This document shows, one piece after another, positions 44,932 to 54,389 of a stretch of DNA of 64,000 bases. The stretch is from Nitrobacteraceae bacterium AZCC 2146 (GTDB lineage Bacteria > Pseudomonadota > Alphaproteobacteria > Rhizobiales > Xanthobacteraceae). The stretch covers positions 1,364,001 to 1,428,000 of the forward strand of contig JBAGRP010000001.1 in assembly GCA_036924855.1 (NCBI GenBank), read 5' to 3'. Below the pieces are notes generated by a model, which did not search any database, was not told the origin of the DNA, and worked only from the letters and a program-made list of their open reading frames with translations. The position numbers and the translations under genes were made by a program. Position 1 is the first letter of the stretch. Each line of letters starts with the position of its first letter.

Positions 44932-45798
44932 ATGACCCAACTGATCCTCAGCGGGCTTGCTCTGGGCTGCATCTACAGCCTAGTCGCGCTGGGCTATCAC
45001 ATCACTTTTGTGACCAGTAAAACGCTGAACTTTTCCCAGGGTTCGGCGATGATGCTGGGCGCTGTCATCATGCTGATCGTGACGGTCGATTTCGGCTATC
45101 CCGCCTTCGTCGGGATTGTCGTCGCCATCGCCGCGCTGGGCGTATTCGGCGTGCTGCTGGAGCGGCTGGCGGTCCGCCCATTCGCCAATCGCGGATCGAT
45201 GGCCTGGGTTCTCAGCACTTTGGCGGTCGGCATCGTCGTCGAGAACGTCGTGCAATTGGTATTCGGCAAGTCACCACGCGGCATCGAAAGTTCGCTGGTC
45301 GCACAGCCGATCACGTTTGCAGGCGCAGGCATCTATCCGCTCGAGCTGATCATCCCCGCCGTCGTACTGGTCACCGTATTCGCCGCGCGCATGCTGTACG
45401 CCAGATCGATGGTGGGTCGCGCGCTGCGAGCCACCGCCTATGACCGCGAAGCGGCGCTGGCGATGGGCATCGACGTCAACATGATGATCGGCCTGTCCTA
45501 TGCGCTGAGTTCGATGCTGGCGGCGATCGGTGGCGTGCTGCTTGGGCCGCTGATCGGCGTGAGCGGTAGCATGGGATTCCTGATTGGCCTCAAGGCATTC
45601 GCGGTGGCGATCATCGGCGGCCTCCAGCATCCGGTCGGCATTCTGATCGCCGGCCTAGGCTACGGCATCGCCGAAAATCTGGTCGGCGGCTATTTCGGCT
45701 CGTCGGCCAAGGAAATCTTTGGCTTCGGCCTCGTCATTCTCGTGCTCTTCCTGCGTCCGTCCGGACTGTTCGGTCGAACCAAGCTCCGGCGGATCTAA
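44932..45798 (+). CDS. Branched-chain amino acid-type ABC permease, LivH-like
   Basis: 288 residues from ATG 44932, with AAAGG seven bases before it. LSGLALGCIYSLVALGYHIT and SKTLNFSQGSAMMLGAV are the LivH beginning. The coupling loop is RATAYDREAALAMGID. It precedes the fused LivMG gene by two bases and forms the second permease half of this importer. Confidence 0.92.
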   Translation: MTQLILSGLALGCIYSLVALGYHITFVTSKTLNFSQGSAMMLGAVIMLIVTVDFGYPAFVGIVVAIAALGVFGVLLERLAVRPFANRGSMAWVLSTLAVGIVVENVVQLVFGKSPRGIESSLVAQPITFAGAGIYPLELIIPAVVLVTVFAARMLYARSMVGRALRATAYDREAALAMGIDVNMMIGLSYALSSMLAAIGGVLLGPLIGVSGSMGFLIGLKAFAVAIIGGLQHPVGILIAGLGYGIAENLVGGYFGSSAKEIFGFGLVILVLFLRPSGLFGRTKLRRI

Positions 45799-45800
45799 AC

Positions 45801-47582
45801 ATGCTTGCCAACATCGGGCGCTGGAATTGGGTGATCCTGGCGGCGCTTTCCGTCGTGGCGGCCTGGTTCCTGCCGGCTTACATCGGCCGCTACTACACGC
45901 AGATGCTGTCGCTGTGCGCGATCTTCGTCATCGCGAGCCATGGCCTCAATCTGCTGGCGGGGTATGTCGGCCAGGTTTCGCTGGGCCATGCCGCATTCTA
46001 TGCTATCGGCGCCTATACCGGCGCGCTGATGGCGACAAAACTTGGTTTCGGGTTTTGGTCCGCCATGCCCTTCTCGATCGCGATGGCGGCGCTGGCCGGA
46101 TTCGTGATCGCGTTGCCGTCGTTCAAGCTAGATGGTCCCTATCTTTCTATGGTGACGATTGCGTTCGGCATCATCGTTCACAGCATCCTGACGGAATGGT
46201 CCGACCTGACCGGCGGCACGCAAGGCGTGCTCAACATTCCGCGGCCGTCGCTTTTCGGACAGCGGCTGCCGATCGAAAAGCAGTTCGTCGTCATCGTCGC
46301 CATTGCAGCCCTGGTCATGCTGCTGATGCGCAACCTCATTCGCTCGCCCTGGGGCCGCAATTTCGTCGCCGTGCGAGAAAATCCGATCGCGGCAGAAGCG
46401 ATCGGGCTCAGCACCCAGCGGGTCAAGACGGTCGCCTTCACCATCAGCGCCGCGTTAGTTGGCCTCGCAGGTCACCTGTTCGCCTTTCTGCAAGCCTTCA
46501 TCAGCCCCGAAGCGTTCGAATTCGATACCTCGATCTTCTTTCTGACTAGCGTCATCTTCGGCGGCGCCGGAACCATTCTCGGACCGCTCGCCGGCGCGCC
46601 CATCATGACGTTCCTGCCCGAACTGCTGCAGGGCTTTCAGGACTACCGCCTCATTATCTACGGCGTCCTGATCGTCGTCTCGCTTTATGCTCTTCCCATG
46701 GGCATCGTCGGAACGGTCTTCCGCAGGCAGGCCTCGCTTCCCGACCTGATGATCAGCCGCAACTCGCACGTACCCACGACGGTGGCCGCCCTGCCCGTTC
46801 GCGACGTCAGCCAAGACGCGCCGGTCACTCTGCAGAATGTCCACATGACCTTCGGCGGCGTGCAAGCGCTGAAGGGAATTGGCTTCACCGTCGCGCCCGG
46901 ATCGGTGCATGCGCTGATCGGTCCCAACGGCGCGGGCAAGACCGTGCTGCTCAACGTGCTGTGCGGATTCTACGCGCCGACTTCCGGCGCGGTCACCCTT
47001 GGCGACGACGCCATCACGGGGCTCACGCCTTACGCGATTGCCCGACGCGGCATTGCGCGCACATTCCAAACGCCGCAGCTGTTTGGCGAAATGACGGTGC
47101 TGCAGAATGTCCTCGCCGGCTTTCCGGGACAGGGCCACTATGGCCTGTTCAATGCGCTGCTGCGGATGCCGCGCCTGATGGCCGAAGAGGCCAAACGCGA
47201 TGCGAAGGCGCGGAACCTTCTGGCCTTCGCTGGCTACGATGGCAATCTGAGAGCCAAGGCGAATTCGCTACCGCTTGGTCACCAGCGCCTCGTCGAAATC
47301 GCCCGTGCGCTGGCGCTCGCGCCGCGCCTTATCGTGATGGACGAGCCGGCTGCCGGATTGAATCCCAAGGAGGTCGACGATCTCGACCACCTGATTGCGC
47401 GCATGCGCAGGTGCAACATCGCGGTGCTACTGGTCGAACATCACATGGATCTGGTGATGGCAATCTCCGACCGCGTCACCGTGCTCGACCACGGCGAGAA
47501 GCTTGCCGAGGGAACCCCTGCGGAGATCCAGGCCGATCCCCGCGTCATCGCAGCCTATCTCGGCGACGAGGAGGTCAACTAG
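45801..47582 (+). CDS. Fused ABC permease-ATPase, LivM-LivG type
   Basis: 593 residues. A LivM permease occupies ~1-320 (GLNLLAGYVGQVSLGHAAFY) and a LivG ATPase ~340-593 (Walker A GPNGAGKT, LPLGHQRLVEIARALA, IVMDEPAAGL). Domain order equals that of the fusion at 38898, so both modules inherited the same fusion. The linker contains PDLMISRNSHVPTTVA. The Walker A segment ends GKTV rather than GKTT. Confidence 0.92.
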   Translation: MLANIGRWNWVILAALSVVAAWFLPAYIGRYYTQMLSLCAIFVIASHGLNLLAGYVGQVSLGHAAFYAIGAYTGALMATKLGFGFWSAMPFSIAMAALAGFVIALPSFKLDGPYLSMVTIAFGIIVHSILTEWSDLTGGTQGVLNIPRPSLFGQRLPIEKQFVVIVAIAALVMLLMRNLIRSPWGRNFVAVRENPIAAEAIGLSTQRVKTVAFTISAALVGLAGHLFAFLQAFISPEAFEFDTSIFFLTSVIFGGAGTILGPLAGAPIMTFLPELLQGFQDYRLIIYGVLIVVSLYALPMGIVGTVFRRQASLPDLMISRNSHVPTTVAALPVRDVSQDAPVTLQNVHMTFGGVQALKGIGFTVAPGSVHALIGPNGAGKTVLLNVLCGFYAPTSGAVTLGDDAITGLTPYAIARRGIARTFQTPQLFGEMTVLQNVLAGFPGQGHYGLFNALLRMPRLMAEEAKRDAKARNLLAFAGYDGNLRAKANSLPLGHQRLVEIARALALAPRLIVMDEPAAGLNPKEVDDLDHLIARMRRCNIAVLLVEHHMDLVMAISDRVTVLDHGEKLAEGTPAEIQADPRVIAAYLGDEEVN

Positions 47583-47625
47583 CGTCAGCCGGCTTCACTT
47601 CCGTTTGTATTCAAAGGACAACGTC

Positions 47626-48420
47626 TTGCTCAAGGTTCGCAACCTTCAAGTTCGATACGGCGCCGTCGAAGCTATTCGCGGCGTTAACATCGACGTGCGC
47701 GAAGGTGAGATGGTGGCACTGATTGGCAGCAATGGTGCCGGCAAAAGTACCTTCCTGAAAGCGATCTCCGGCATCCTGCGGCCAAGCTCAGGCAGCGTCT
47801 CGTTTGGCGGCGCGGAACTCGCCGGCGCGCCCGCGCACAAGATGGTGGCGCAGGGCATGATGCTGGTGCCGGAGGGACGTCGGCTGTTCGGCGATCAGAG
47901 CGTGATCGACAATCTGTATCTCGGCGGCTATCGCCGCCGGCCGCCGGGCGGAATCGCCGAACTGCGCGGCATGGCCGAAGAATATCTCAAGCGCTTCCCG
48001 ATCCTGCGCGAGCGGCAGCATCTTCCGGCCGGCGAGCTCAGCGGCGGCCAACAGCAGATGCTGGCGATCTCGCGCGGGATGATGGCCTCGCCGCGGCTGC
48101 TGCTGCTCGATGAACCGTCACTCGGATTGGCGCCGCTGATCGTCAAGCAGATATTCGAGATCATCAACGAGCTGCGCCGCGCGGGAAAGACTATCCTGCT
48201 GGTCGAGCAGATGGCCAATCTCGCCCTAAAGGCCGCCGACCGCGCCTATGTGCTCGAACGAGGCGAAGTCGTCCTCGAAGGAAGCGCCAAGGAACTACTT
48301 TCACATCCGCGGGTAACCAGCGGCTACCTCGGTCGCCGGGCCGTCGAACGTTCCAACCCGACAAGCGTGGTTCAACGCGCGCAATCCCCCAGCACAGCAA
48401 AGGACACCGACAATGAATGA
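47626..48420 (+). CDS. Branched-chain amino acid-type ABC ATP-binding protein, LivF-like
   Basis: 264 residues beginning at TTG 47626 (LLKVRNLQVRYGAVEA), with AAAGGA seven bases upstream. No ATG suits the family start, so a TTG codon is likely. Walker A is GSNGAGKST, the signature GELSGGQQQMLAIS and Walker B LLLDEPSLGLAP; MMLVPEGRRLFGDQ is LivF-specific. The last codons overlap the binding-protein gene by eight bases. Confidence 0.92.
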   Translation: MLKVRNLQVRYGAVEAIRGVNIDVREGEMVALIGSNGAGKSTFLKAISGILRPSSGSVSFGGAELAGAPAHKMVAQGMMLVPEGRRLFGDQSVIDNLYLGGYRRRPPGGIAELRGMAEEYLKRFPILRERQHLPAGELSGGQQQMLAISRGMMASPRLLLLDEPSLGLAPLIVKQIFEIINELRRAGKTILLVEQMANLALKAADRAYVLERGEVVLEGSAKELLSHPRVTSGYLGRRAVERSNPTSVVQRAQSPSTAKDTDNE

Positions 48421-49615
48421 CGATCTGGCTTCGCCTAAGATGCTTTCTTCCCGTCGTACCGCCCTGAAGCTCGGCGCTGCAGCCACGCTTGCGTTGGGCA
48501 TCCGCCCCTCATCCGCGATGGCACAGACTGGTCCGATCAAGATCGGCCTTTCGGCGGCATTCTCCGGCCCCAACGCCCAGGCCGGACAGACCATCCAGCT
48601 CGGCGCCGATCTTGCCATCGATGAGATCAACGCCGCCGGCGGCGTGCTTGGGCGGCCGTTTGCGCTGGTCACCCGCGACAACGAGCACAAGCTTGACCGC
48701 GGCGTCTCCCAGGCGCGCGAACTCGTCGAGCGAGAGGGCTGCGCGGCGATCCTGGGCTCGCAGGGCAGTTTCATCGGCGTCGCTGTGATCGACACAATGA
48801 ATGAATTGCAGGTACCATGGTTCGGCACCTCGGTCGGCGGCGTCGGCATCATCGAGAATGGCCGCAAGCCGAACTACATGTTTCGCGTTGCGACCAATGA
48901 CCGCGACGTTGCCAAATTCCTGGTCGGCTACGGCGTCGACAAGGGTGGCAGCAAAAAGATCGGCATCCTTGTCGAGGATACCGGCTGGGGAGTCCCGGCG
49001 ATCGACGATCTCAAGGCGGCCCTGAAATCACACAACCTCGAAGCTGTCTCGGTCGACAAGCTGAAAGTCGGCGACGTCGACTTTACGCCGCAGATGCAGC
49101 GCGCCAGCAAGGCCGAAGCCGAAACGATCCTGACCTTCACTAACGGCCCGGAAATGGCCAATGCGCTCAAGGCCGCCAACAAGATCGGTTACAAGCCCAA
49201 GGTGATCGGCGCCTGGGGTCTCGCCGGCGCGACCTTCCCATCGCTCGCCGGCCCGCTCGGCAACGGCGTGATGGTCATGCAGACCTTCACCTTCGTCAAC
49301 AACGACAAGCCGAAGGCGCAGGCGCTGTTCAAGCGCCTGACCGCCAAAAACTCCGTCAGGGACCCGGCGGAGATTCCGTTCCCGAGCTATGTCGGCAATA
49401 CCTATGACGCCGTGCACATGATCGCCCTGGCGATCAAGAAAGCCGGCGCCACCGACGGGCCCAAGATGCTCGCCGCGCTGGAAAATCTCGGCGACTACCA
49501 GGGCCTCATCAAAAACTACGCAAACCCGTTCTCGCCTACCGACCATGAAGCGCTGAACCCGCAGGATTACGCCATGACCGTCTGGAACGGGACACGGCTC
49601 GAACTGACCACCTGA
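48413..49615 (+). CDS. ABC transporter substrate-binding protein, LivK-like
   Basis: 400 residues with a twin-arginine signal (SSRRTALKLGAAATLALGI, cleavage near SSAMAQT). The mature start GPIKIGLSAAFSGPNAQAGQ and the Peripla_BP_6 layout match the binding protein at 41504, though the ligand-loop regions differ. It closes the rightward operon, whereas the leftward module starts with its binding protein. Confidence 0.9.
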   Translation: MNDDLASPKMLSSRRTALKLGAAATLALGIRPSSAMAQTGPIKIGLSAAFSGPNAQAGQTIQLGADLAIDEINAAGGVLGRPFALVTRDNEHKLDRGVSQARELVEREGCAAILGSQGSFIGVAVIDTMNELQVPWFGTSVGGVGIIENGRKPNYMFRVATNDRDVAKFLVGYGVDKGGSKKIGILVEDTGWGVPAIDDLKAALKSHNLEAVSVDKLKVGDVDFTPQMQRASKAEAETILTFTNGPEMANALKAANKIGYKPKVIGAWGLAGATFPSLAGPLGNGVMVMQTFTFVNNDKPKAQALFKRLTAKNSVRDPAEIPFPSYVGNTYDAVHMIALAIKKAGATDGPKMLAALENLGDYQGLIKNYANPFSPTDHEALNPQDYAMTVWNGTRLELTT

Positions 49616-49628
49616 CGCGCATCGGCGA

Positions 49629-49658
49629 CGCCCTGCGGCGGAGCACTGCCGCAGGGCG
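49629..49658 (+). terminator. Terminator-like hairpin after the rightward Liv operon
   Basis: CGCCCTGCGGC and GCCGCAGGGCG form a perfect 11-bp stem with an 8-base loop, 13 bp after the binding-protein stop. No long T-run follows, so termination may be incomplete. Confidence 0.6.
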
Positions 49659-49728
49659 CAATCTATCACCATCGGACTGCACGACCACACCCACGAATGT
49701 CAGCCGCGTCGTCATCGAGGATCCCGGC

Positions 49729-50664
49729 ATGAATCTTCGAGAGCTCAATTATTTCATCGCCGTGGGCGAGGCCGAGAGCGTCACCAAGGCGTCGCTCAAT
49801 CTGCGGATTTCGCAGCCTGCACTCACACGTCATCTCAAGCATCTCGAAATGCGCGTTGGCGCGCGGCTGACCCAGCGCAATGGGCGCGGCATCGCCCTAA
49901 CGGATTTGGGCCGGCAATTTCTCGGACGAATCAAGCCGCTGATCGCAGAACTTCAGCTCGCCGAAACGGAACTGACCAACGAGGCTTGCCCCGAACCTCT
50001 GAGACTCTCCATGGGGCTTCCATCCTCGCTCGGCAGACTCGCCGACCGCTTCATTGAGCGCATGCAAACGCAATGGCCGGCGTCCCAACTGCAGGTGGTC
50101 GATGGCTGGTCGCGCTTCGTCGTCGACTGGATCCTGTCCGGCCAGCTCGATCTCGGCATCGTCTACGACTATAACTGCCACAACACCGCGCTTGAGCTCG
50201 TGCCGCTGGTCCTCGAAGAGCACTTTCTGGTCGGCCCCGCGGGCGACCAGTACGCCGGCAGGGGTGAGATATCGCTCGCCGACGCGGCGCGACTGCCGCT
50301 GATCCTACCCAGTCGCCCGCATGGCTTGCGGCTCGCCGCAGACAAGCATTTCGAAGCGCTCGGATCCCCGGTCAAGCCTGTCGTGGAACTCGATTCGATC
50401 CCGACGATCAAGAAACTGATTGAACGCGGCTCCGGTTATTCGATTCTCTCGCAGAGCGAGATCATCTTCAACAACGCGACGTCTCTTGAAGCCGCAAGGA
50501 TCGTCGATCCGCCATTCCTCCGCACGCTGAGCCTGGCATGGCGCCGCGATTCAGCGAAACGGAAGAGTCTCCTCGCCATGTCGAAAGTAATGCATTCTGA
50601 AGTACAGTCGATCGTCGATGAAGGGCTTTGGGGCAGAGCCATCGGGTGCGGCAACGCGAATTAA
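49729..50664 (+). CDS. LysR family transcriptional regulator
   Basis: 311 residues. The helix-turn-helix covers ~1-62 (MNLRELNYFIAVGEAESVTK, LRISQPALTRHLKHLE). The effector-binding domain follows from about 90, with DLGIVYDYNCHNTALELVPL and GYSILSQSEI. It lies alone after the Liv terminator. Its target may be the Liv operon, or itself. Confidence 0.92.
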   Translation: MNLRELNYFIAVGEAESVTKASLNLRISQPALTRHLKHLEMRVGARLTQRNGRGIALTDLGRQFLGRIKPLIAELQLAETELTNEACPEPLRLSMGLPSSLGRLADRFIERMQTQWPASQLQVVDGWSRFVVDWILSGQLDLGIVYDYNCHNTALELVPLVLEEHFLVGPAGDQYAGRGEISLADAARLPLILPSRPHGLRLAADKHFEALGSPVKPVVELDSIPTIKKLIERGSGYSILSQSEIIFNNATSLEAARIVDPPFLRTLSLAWRRDSAKRKSLLAMSKVMHSEVQSIVDEGLWGRAIGCGNAN

Positions 50665-51059
50665 CGCATCGAAGACCTCTCTGCTTTGCTGACCGACTCG
50701 ACTTCACCATCGACACAGAGATTATCGCCGACTTGCGCGCGGCGCGCACCGCTGAACGACGCAACGCGAAAGGTCGACGAAGCCTCGGCAACCCGATCAA
50801 GACCCGCACCTCTTTCAACTTTCGATATCTGCTTTCCAATACGCAGATCGGCACCCCCTCCAAGCACTGCAACCAAAAGCTATTGTCTAGCGATTTCCGA
50901 GCGCCCGGTGGCGGCGTCGCTGAAGAGCTAGATACTTCCGTATGTACAGGTTTCTTAGCTAATCTTTGGCAATCGTTCACGGTACCAAATTCCGCTAACG
51001 AGCCAGAAGCCGGCGACCGGCCAGTATTCATACGGCCAAAAGCGCGCTAGTAAAGGGCG
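50665..51059. other. Gene-free stretch between two LysR genes
   Basis: About 395 bp with only short frames of no recognisable family on either strand. No clear promoter, repeat or RNA was identified. Confidence 0.5.
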
Positions 51060-51965
51060 ATGATTTCACTGGATGACCTGCGTTTCTTTACGCTTATTGC
51101 CAAATCTTCATCACTCGTTGAGGTGGCACGTTCGTTGGATGTGACGCCCCCCGCGGTGACCCAGCGCCTCCAGCAATTGGAAGCACGGATCGGCGTGCGC
51201 CTCGTTAATCGTTCAACGAGAAGTCTGTCCCTGACGGCCGAGGGATCGCTGCTGGTAGAACGCAGTCAGAACATTATTACGGAAATCGACGATATCACCG
51301 AGACACTGACGTCGAGAAAGAAGACGGTTGCAGGACACCTACGCATCGCGGCTCCGTTCGGCTTTGGCCGCCGGTTCGTTGCACCCGCGGCCGCCGTCTT
51401 CCGCAGGCAGCATACTTCAACCTCCGTTACGCTTGAACTCTCCAATGACCCACTCCAAGGCGCGTCCAACGACAGCGACGTTATCGTCCACATCGGACAG
51501 TTAAAGGACTCGCGGCGGTCGATGCTGAAGCTGGCGCCCAACAACCGAGTCCTGTGTGCCTCCCCCGAATATCTTGCGCGCAACGGTCACCCTGTACGAC
51601 CAGAGGATTTGCGAAATTTTGAATGCGCGGTACTTCGTGAGAACGACGAAGACGTGACGCTTTGGCGACTGACTTCAGACAGTCATCAGCCGGCCGCCGT
51701 GCGTGTGAACCCAGCGATTGCCAGTAACGACGGCGAGGTGGTGCGAAATTGGGGGCTTGCCGGCCTGGGTATCATTCTCCGTTCTGAATGGGACGTCGCC
51801 GATGATCTGAAAGCCGGCACGCTGGTGCGGATCTTACCGAATTGGCGCCCAGCTCCAGCGGACATCGTCGCCCTTTTTGCAACCCGAAGGGGCAGGACCG
51901 CTCGTGCTGCTCGCTTTGTCGAGATTTTACAGCGGAGCTTGACACCGGTTCCTTGGCGCAGGTAG
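51060..51965 (+). CDS. LysR family transcriptional regulator
   Basis: 301 residues with the LysR helix-turn-helix (MISLDDLRFFTLIAKSSSLV, LDVTPPAVTQRLQQLE) and a LysR substrate-binding domain of the AaeR/DsdC-like branch (GHLRIAAPFGFGRRFVAP, then LRNFECAVLRENDED). It ends ~105 bp before the PLP-enzyme operon and reads in the same direction. It probably activates that operon in response to its amino-acid substrate (inference). Confidence 0.9.
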   Translation: MISLDDLRFFTLIAKSSSLVEVARSLDVTPPAVTQRLQQLEARIGVRLVNRSTRSLSLTAEGSLLVERSQNIITEIDDITETLTSRKKTVAGHLRIAAPFGFGRRFVAPAAAVFRRQHTSTSVTLELSNDPLQGASNDSDVIVHIGQLKDSRRSMLKLAPNNRVLCASPEYLARNGHPVRPEDLRNFECAVLRENDEDVTLWRLTSDSHQPAAVRVNPAIASNDGEVVRNWGLAGLGIILRSEWDVADDLKAGTLVRILPNWRPAPADIVALFATRRGRTARAARFVEILQRSLTPVPWRR

Positions 51966-52070
51966 GCCGGTGCTCATAATTAAGCGCCAGCTTAATTATT
52001 AAAATATCTGCTGTGCGTTGCGGTAATGCCCAGCGCCAGCGAAGATACGGAGACATTTTCGTGAGGAATC

Positions 52071-53243
52071 ATGCTCCAAGAGTTGCGCGACCTGACATCA
52101 GCGATGCCCGAACGCATCGAAAACCTCGACACCCCCTGCCTTCTTCTCGACCGCGGGCGGCTTGACGCGAACGTGGACCGCCTACGCAAACGTCTATCGG
52201 ATTTTGGCGTTGGATTCCGTCCACATTTGAAAACGGCGAAGTCGGTGGAAGTCGCGATGCGGGTGATGCCGACGGCTTTGGGACCTGCGACGGTATCTAC
52301 GCTGAAGGAAGCGGAGGTGTTCGCCTGCGCAGGTGTCACCGATTTGATTTACGCCGTGGGGATCGCGCCATCCAAGCTCGACCGCGTCGTGAGGCTGCGC
52401 CGTGCCGGCGTTGATATCGCAGTGGTCTTGGACTCGCCGGAGCAGGCGCGCGCCTTGTGCGATGCCTCGCGCGCAGCGAATATCCGCATCCCGGCGCTGA
52501 TCGAGATCGACTGCGACGGACATCGTTCCGGCTTGCTGCCGGATGACCAGCGCAATCTCATTGTCATCGGCAGAATACTGAACGAAGGTGCCGAATTGAG
52601 GGGCGTACTCACCCACGCCGGCGACAGTTATGGCGCGCGCGGCATCGCTGAATTCGAGGCTCATGCCGAGCGCGAGCGCGCAGCGGCCGTGGCGGCCGCG
52701 GAGATTTTGCGTGCGGCCGCGCTGCCATGCGGCGTTGTCAGTGTCGGCTCGACCCCGACGGCGCTGTATGGCCGCGATTACTCGGGCGTAACCGAAGTGC
52801 GCGCCGGCGTATTTATGTTTTTTGATCTGGTCCAAGCTGGGGTCGGTGACTGCACCATCGACAATATCGCACTCTCCGTTTTGTCGACGGTGATCGGGCA
52901 CCAGAACGACCGCGGCTGGACAATCATTGATGCCGGTTGGATGGCGATGTCGCGAGACAGAGGAACGGCCGGGCAGACCGTCGATCAGGGCTATGGTGTA
53001 GTGTGTGACCTCGAGGGGCGCCCCTATCCGGATCACATCGTCATTCAGGCCAACCAGGAACACGGAATTATTGCCAGGCGCCCCGGCAGCGTAGCGGCGA
53101 CGCCTAACCTGCCGGTCGGTGCCAAAGTGCGCATCCTCCCCAATCACGCTTGCGCCACCGCCGCTCAGCATGAAGGTTATGCCCTCATACAGGAAGGTTC
53201 AAATCTTGTGCATGGCTACTGGCCGCGTTTCGGGGGGTGGTAA
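52071..53243 (+). CDS. DSD1-family PLP enzyme (D-threonine aldolase / D-serine dehydratase type)
   Basis: 390 residues of fold-type III. The alanine-racemase-like barrel starts IENLDTPCLLLDRGRLDANV; the PLP lysine is Lys54 in RPHLKTAKS. The C-terminal domain has the metal-ligand pair His...Cys in PNHACATAAQHEGY, typical of D-threonine/3-hydroxyaspartate aldolases and eukaryotic-type D-serine dehydratases. The next gene is RidA, which removes reactive enamines released by PLP dehydratases, so a dehydratase or lyase activity on a D-3-hydroxyamino acid fits well (inference). Confidence 0.88.
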   Translation: MLQELRDLTSAMPERIENLDTPCLLLDRGRLDANVDRLRKRLSDFGVGFRPHLKTAKSVEVAMRVMPTALGPATVSTLKEAEVFACAGVTDLIYAVGIAPSKLDRVVRLRRAGVDIAVVLDSPEQARALCDASRAANIRIPALIEIDCDGHRSGLLPDDQRNLIVIGRILNEGAELRGVLTHAGDSYGARGIAEFEAHAERERAAAVAAAEILRAAALPCGVVSVGSTPTALYGRDYSGVTEVRAGVFMFFDLVQAGVGDCTIDNIALSVLSTVIGHQNDRGWTIIDAGWMAMSRDRGTAGQTVDQGYGVVCDLEGRPYPDHIVIQANQEHGIIARRPGSVAATPNLPVGAKVRILPNHACATAAQHEGYALIQEGSNLVHGYWPRFGGW

Positions 53244-53653
53244 TGTCTAACGTAAACTCCCCGATCCGCGCAATTCCCACCGCTGCCGCGTTGGTGCCGG
53301 GCGGGCATTATTCGCAGGCAGTCGTGCATGGCGGGCTGGTCTATGTCTCCGGTCAGCTTCCTGTTGTTTCTGGACAAGCCCACGACTCGGACGCGCCCTT
53401 CGAAACGCAGGTTCGTCGTGCTATCGACAATCTTGCAACCGTCCTCATCGCCTCCGGGTCTTCCATCGAACGGATATTAAAGCTATCCGCTTATGTCGTC
53501 GGTGTCGAAAACTGGGCTGCATTCAATTCGGTCTATGCGCAGATGCTCGGCGCTGCGCGCCCGGCGCGTTCGGTTATACCGGTCCCGGACTTGCATTATG
53601 GCTATCTTGTCGAAATCGACGCTATCGCTGCTCAAGGAGAAGGCAATGATTAA
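53243..53653 (+). CDS. RidA family protein (enamine/imine deaminase)
   Basis: 136 residues from ATG 53243, overlapping the previous stop by one base (TAATG). PGGHYSQAVVHGGLVYVSGQ, the conserved Arg in AARPARSVIPV and the Glu in LVEIDAIA mark the RidA/YjgF trimer fold. RidA proteins hydrolyse 2-aminoacrylate-type enamines to keto acids. It is translationally linked to both neighbours. Confidence 0.92.
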   Translation: MSNVNSPIRAIPTAAALVPGGHYSQAVVHGGLVYVSGQLPVVSGQAHDSDAPFETQVRRAIDNLATVLIASGSSIERILKLSAYVVGVENWAAFNSVYAQMLGAARPARSVIPVPDLHYGYLVEIDAIAAQGEGND

Positions 53654-54281
53654 CGGCGCAAGGCCCATCACCGACAGTCTGCGCGTGCAGGTCCGCGAGG
53701 AGTTGCCGGAATACATTCAGATCCAAGACGCGGAATTGCGCGAAAAGGTGATCGAGGCTTGGGCCATCGCACTGGCGCGAAGCAGTTTCCAATCGATTCG
53801 CGAAATTCAAGCCGCTGGTAATCCGAATTCCATGGTGCTGACGCGCGGCGATCAGACCGATCACATTCGCGGCGTCACTCGCCTTGCCATCGTCATGGCT
53901 GACGAAATCATCGCCTCAAACCCTGACATCCCGGTACAGCGTGACATCGTCGTTGCCGGCGGACTTTGCCACGACATCGGAAAGCCGTGGGAATTTGACC
54001 CGGAAAACCAAAAGCGTTGGCGCCAGGCACCGCGCGCTACCGGACTGCCTTCTCTCCGCCACTCAGTTTATGGCGCCCACATCTGCCTGAGCGCCGGTTT
54101 GCCAGAAGAGGTTGCCCATATTGCCGCGGCTCATTCCGGAGAGGGCGAACTCCTGGTGCGGAGTCTTGAAAACACCATCGTCCACTTCGCTGACATCGCC
54201 TACTGGAGCACCATGCTGGCCGGTGGCGTTATCGATCCGAACACGATTGCAGGAAAATATAAGAGGCCGCTTTCTATGTAG
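53646..54281 (+). CDS. HD-domain protein (phosphohydrolase or HD-oxygenase)
   Basis: 211 residues, starting within the end of the RidA gene (8-bp overlap). Metal motifs: His in TDHIRGVTRLA, the HD pair in GGLCHDIGKPWEFD, the His in RHSVYGAHI, a second in AAHSGEGE and Asp in VHFADIAYW. Most HD proteins hydrolyse phosphate esters, but some (MIOX, PhnZ) are di-iron oxygenases cleaving C-C or C-P bonds. Its tight coupling to an amino-acid lyase and RidA suggests a small-metabolite role. Activity not decided. Confidence 0.8.
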   Translation: MINGARPITDSLRVQVREELPEYIQIQDAELREKVIEAWAIALARSSFQSIREIQAAGNPNSMVLTRGDQTDHIRGVTRLAIVMADEIIASNPDIPVQRDIVVAGGLCHDIGKPWEFDPENQKRWRQAPRATGLPSLRHSVYGAHICLSAGLPEEVAHIAAAHSGEGELLVRSLENTIVHFADIAYWSTMLAGGVIDPNTIAGKYKRPLSM

Positions 54282-54389
54282 TTACGGGATGCCTCGTTCG
54301 ACTCGCAAAACTCCGCTGGCGACCAAAAGCAGAATAGCGTTCAAGGAGAGAAATCCCGTCGGGCCCACTCAAACAACAGAGGAAATTTC

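Noticed and set aside
50628..51050. 140-codon frame between the two LysR genes
   Set aside because: Starts inside the upstream LysR gene and shows no protein family; treated as gene-free DNA.
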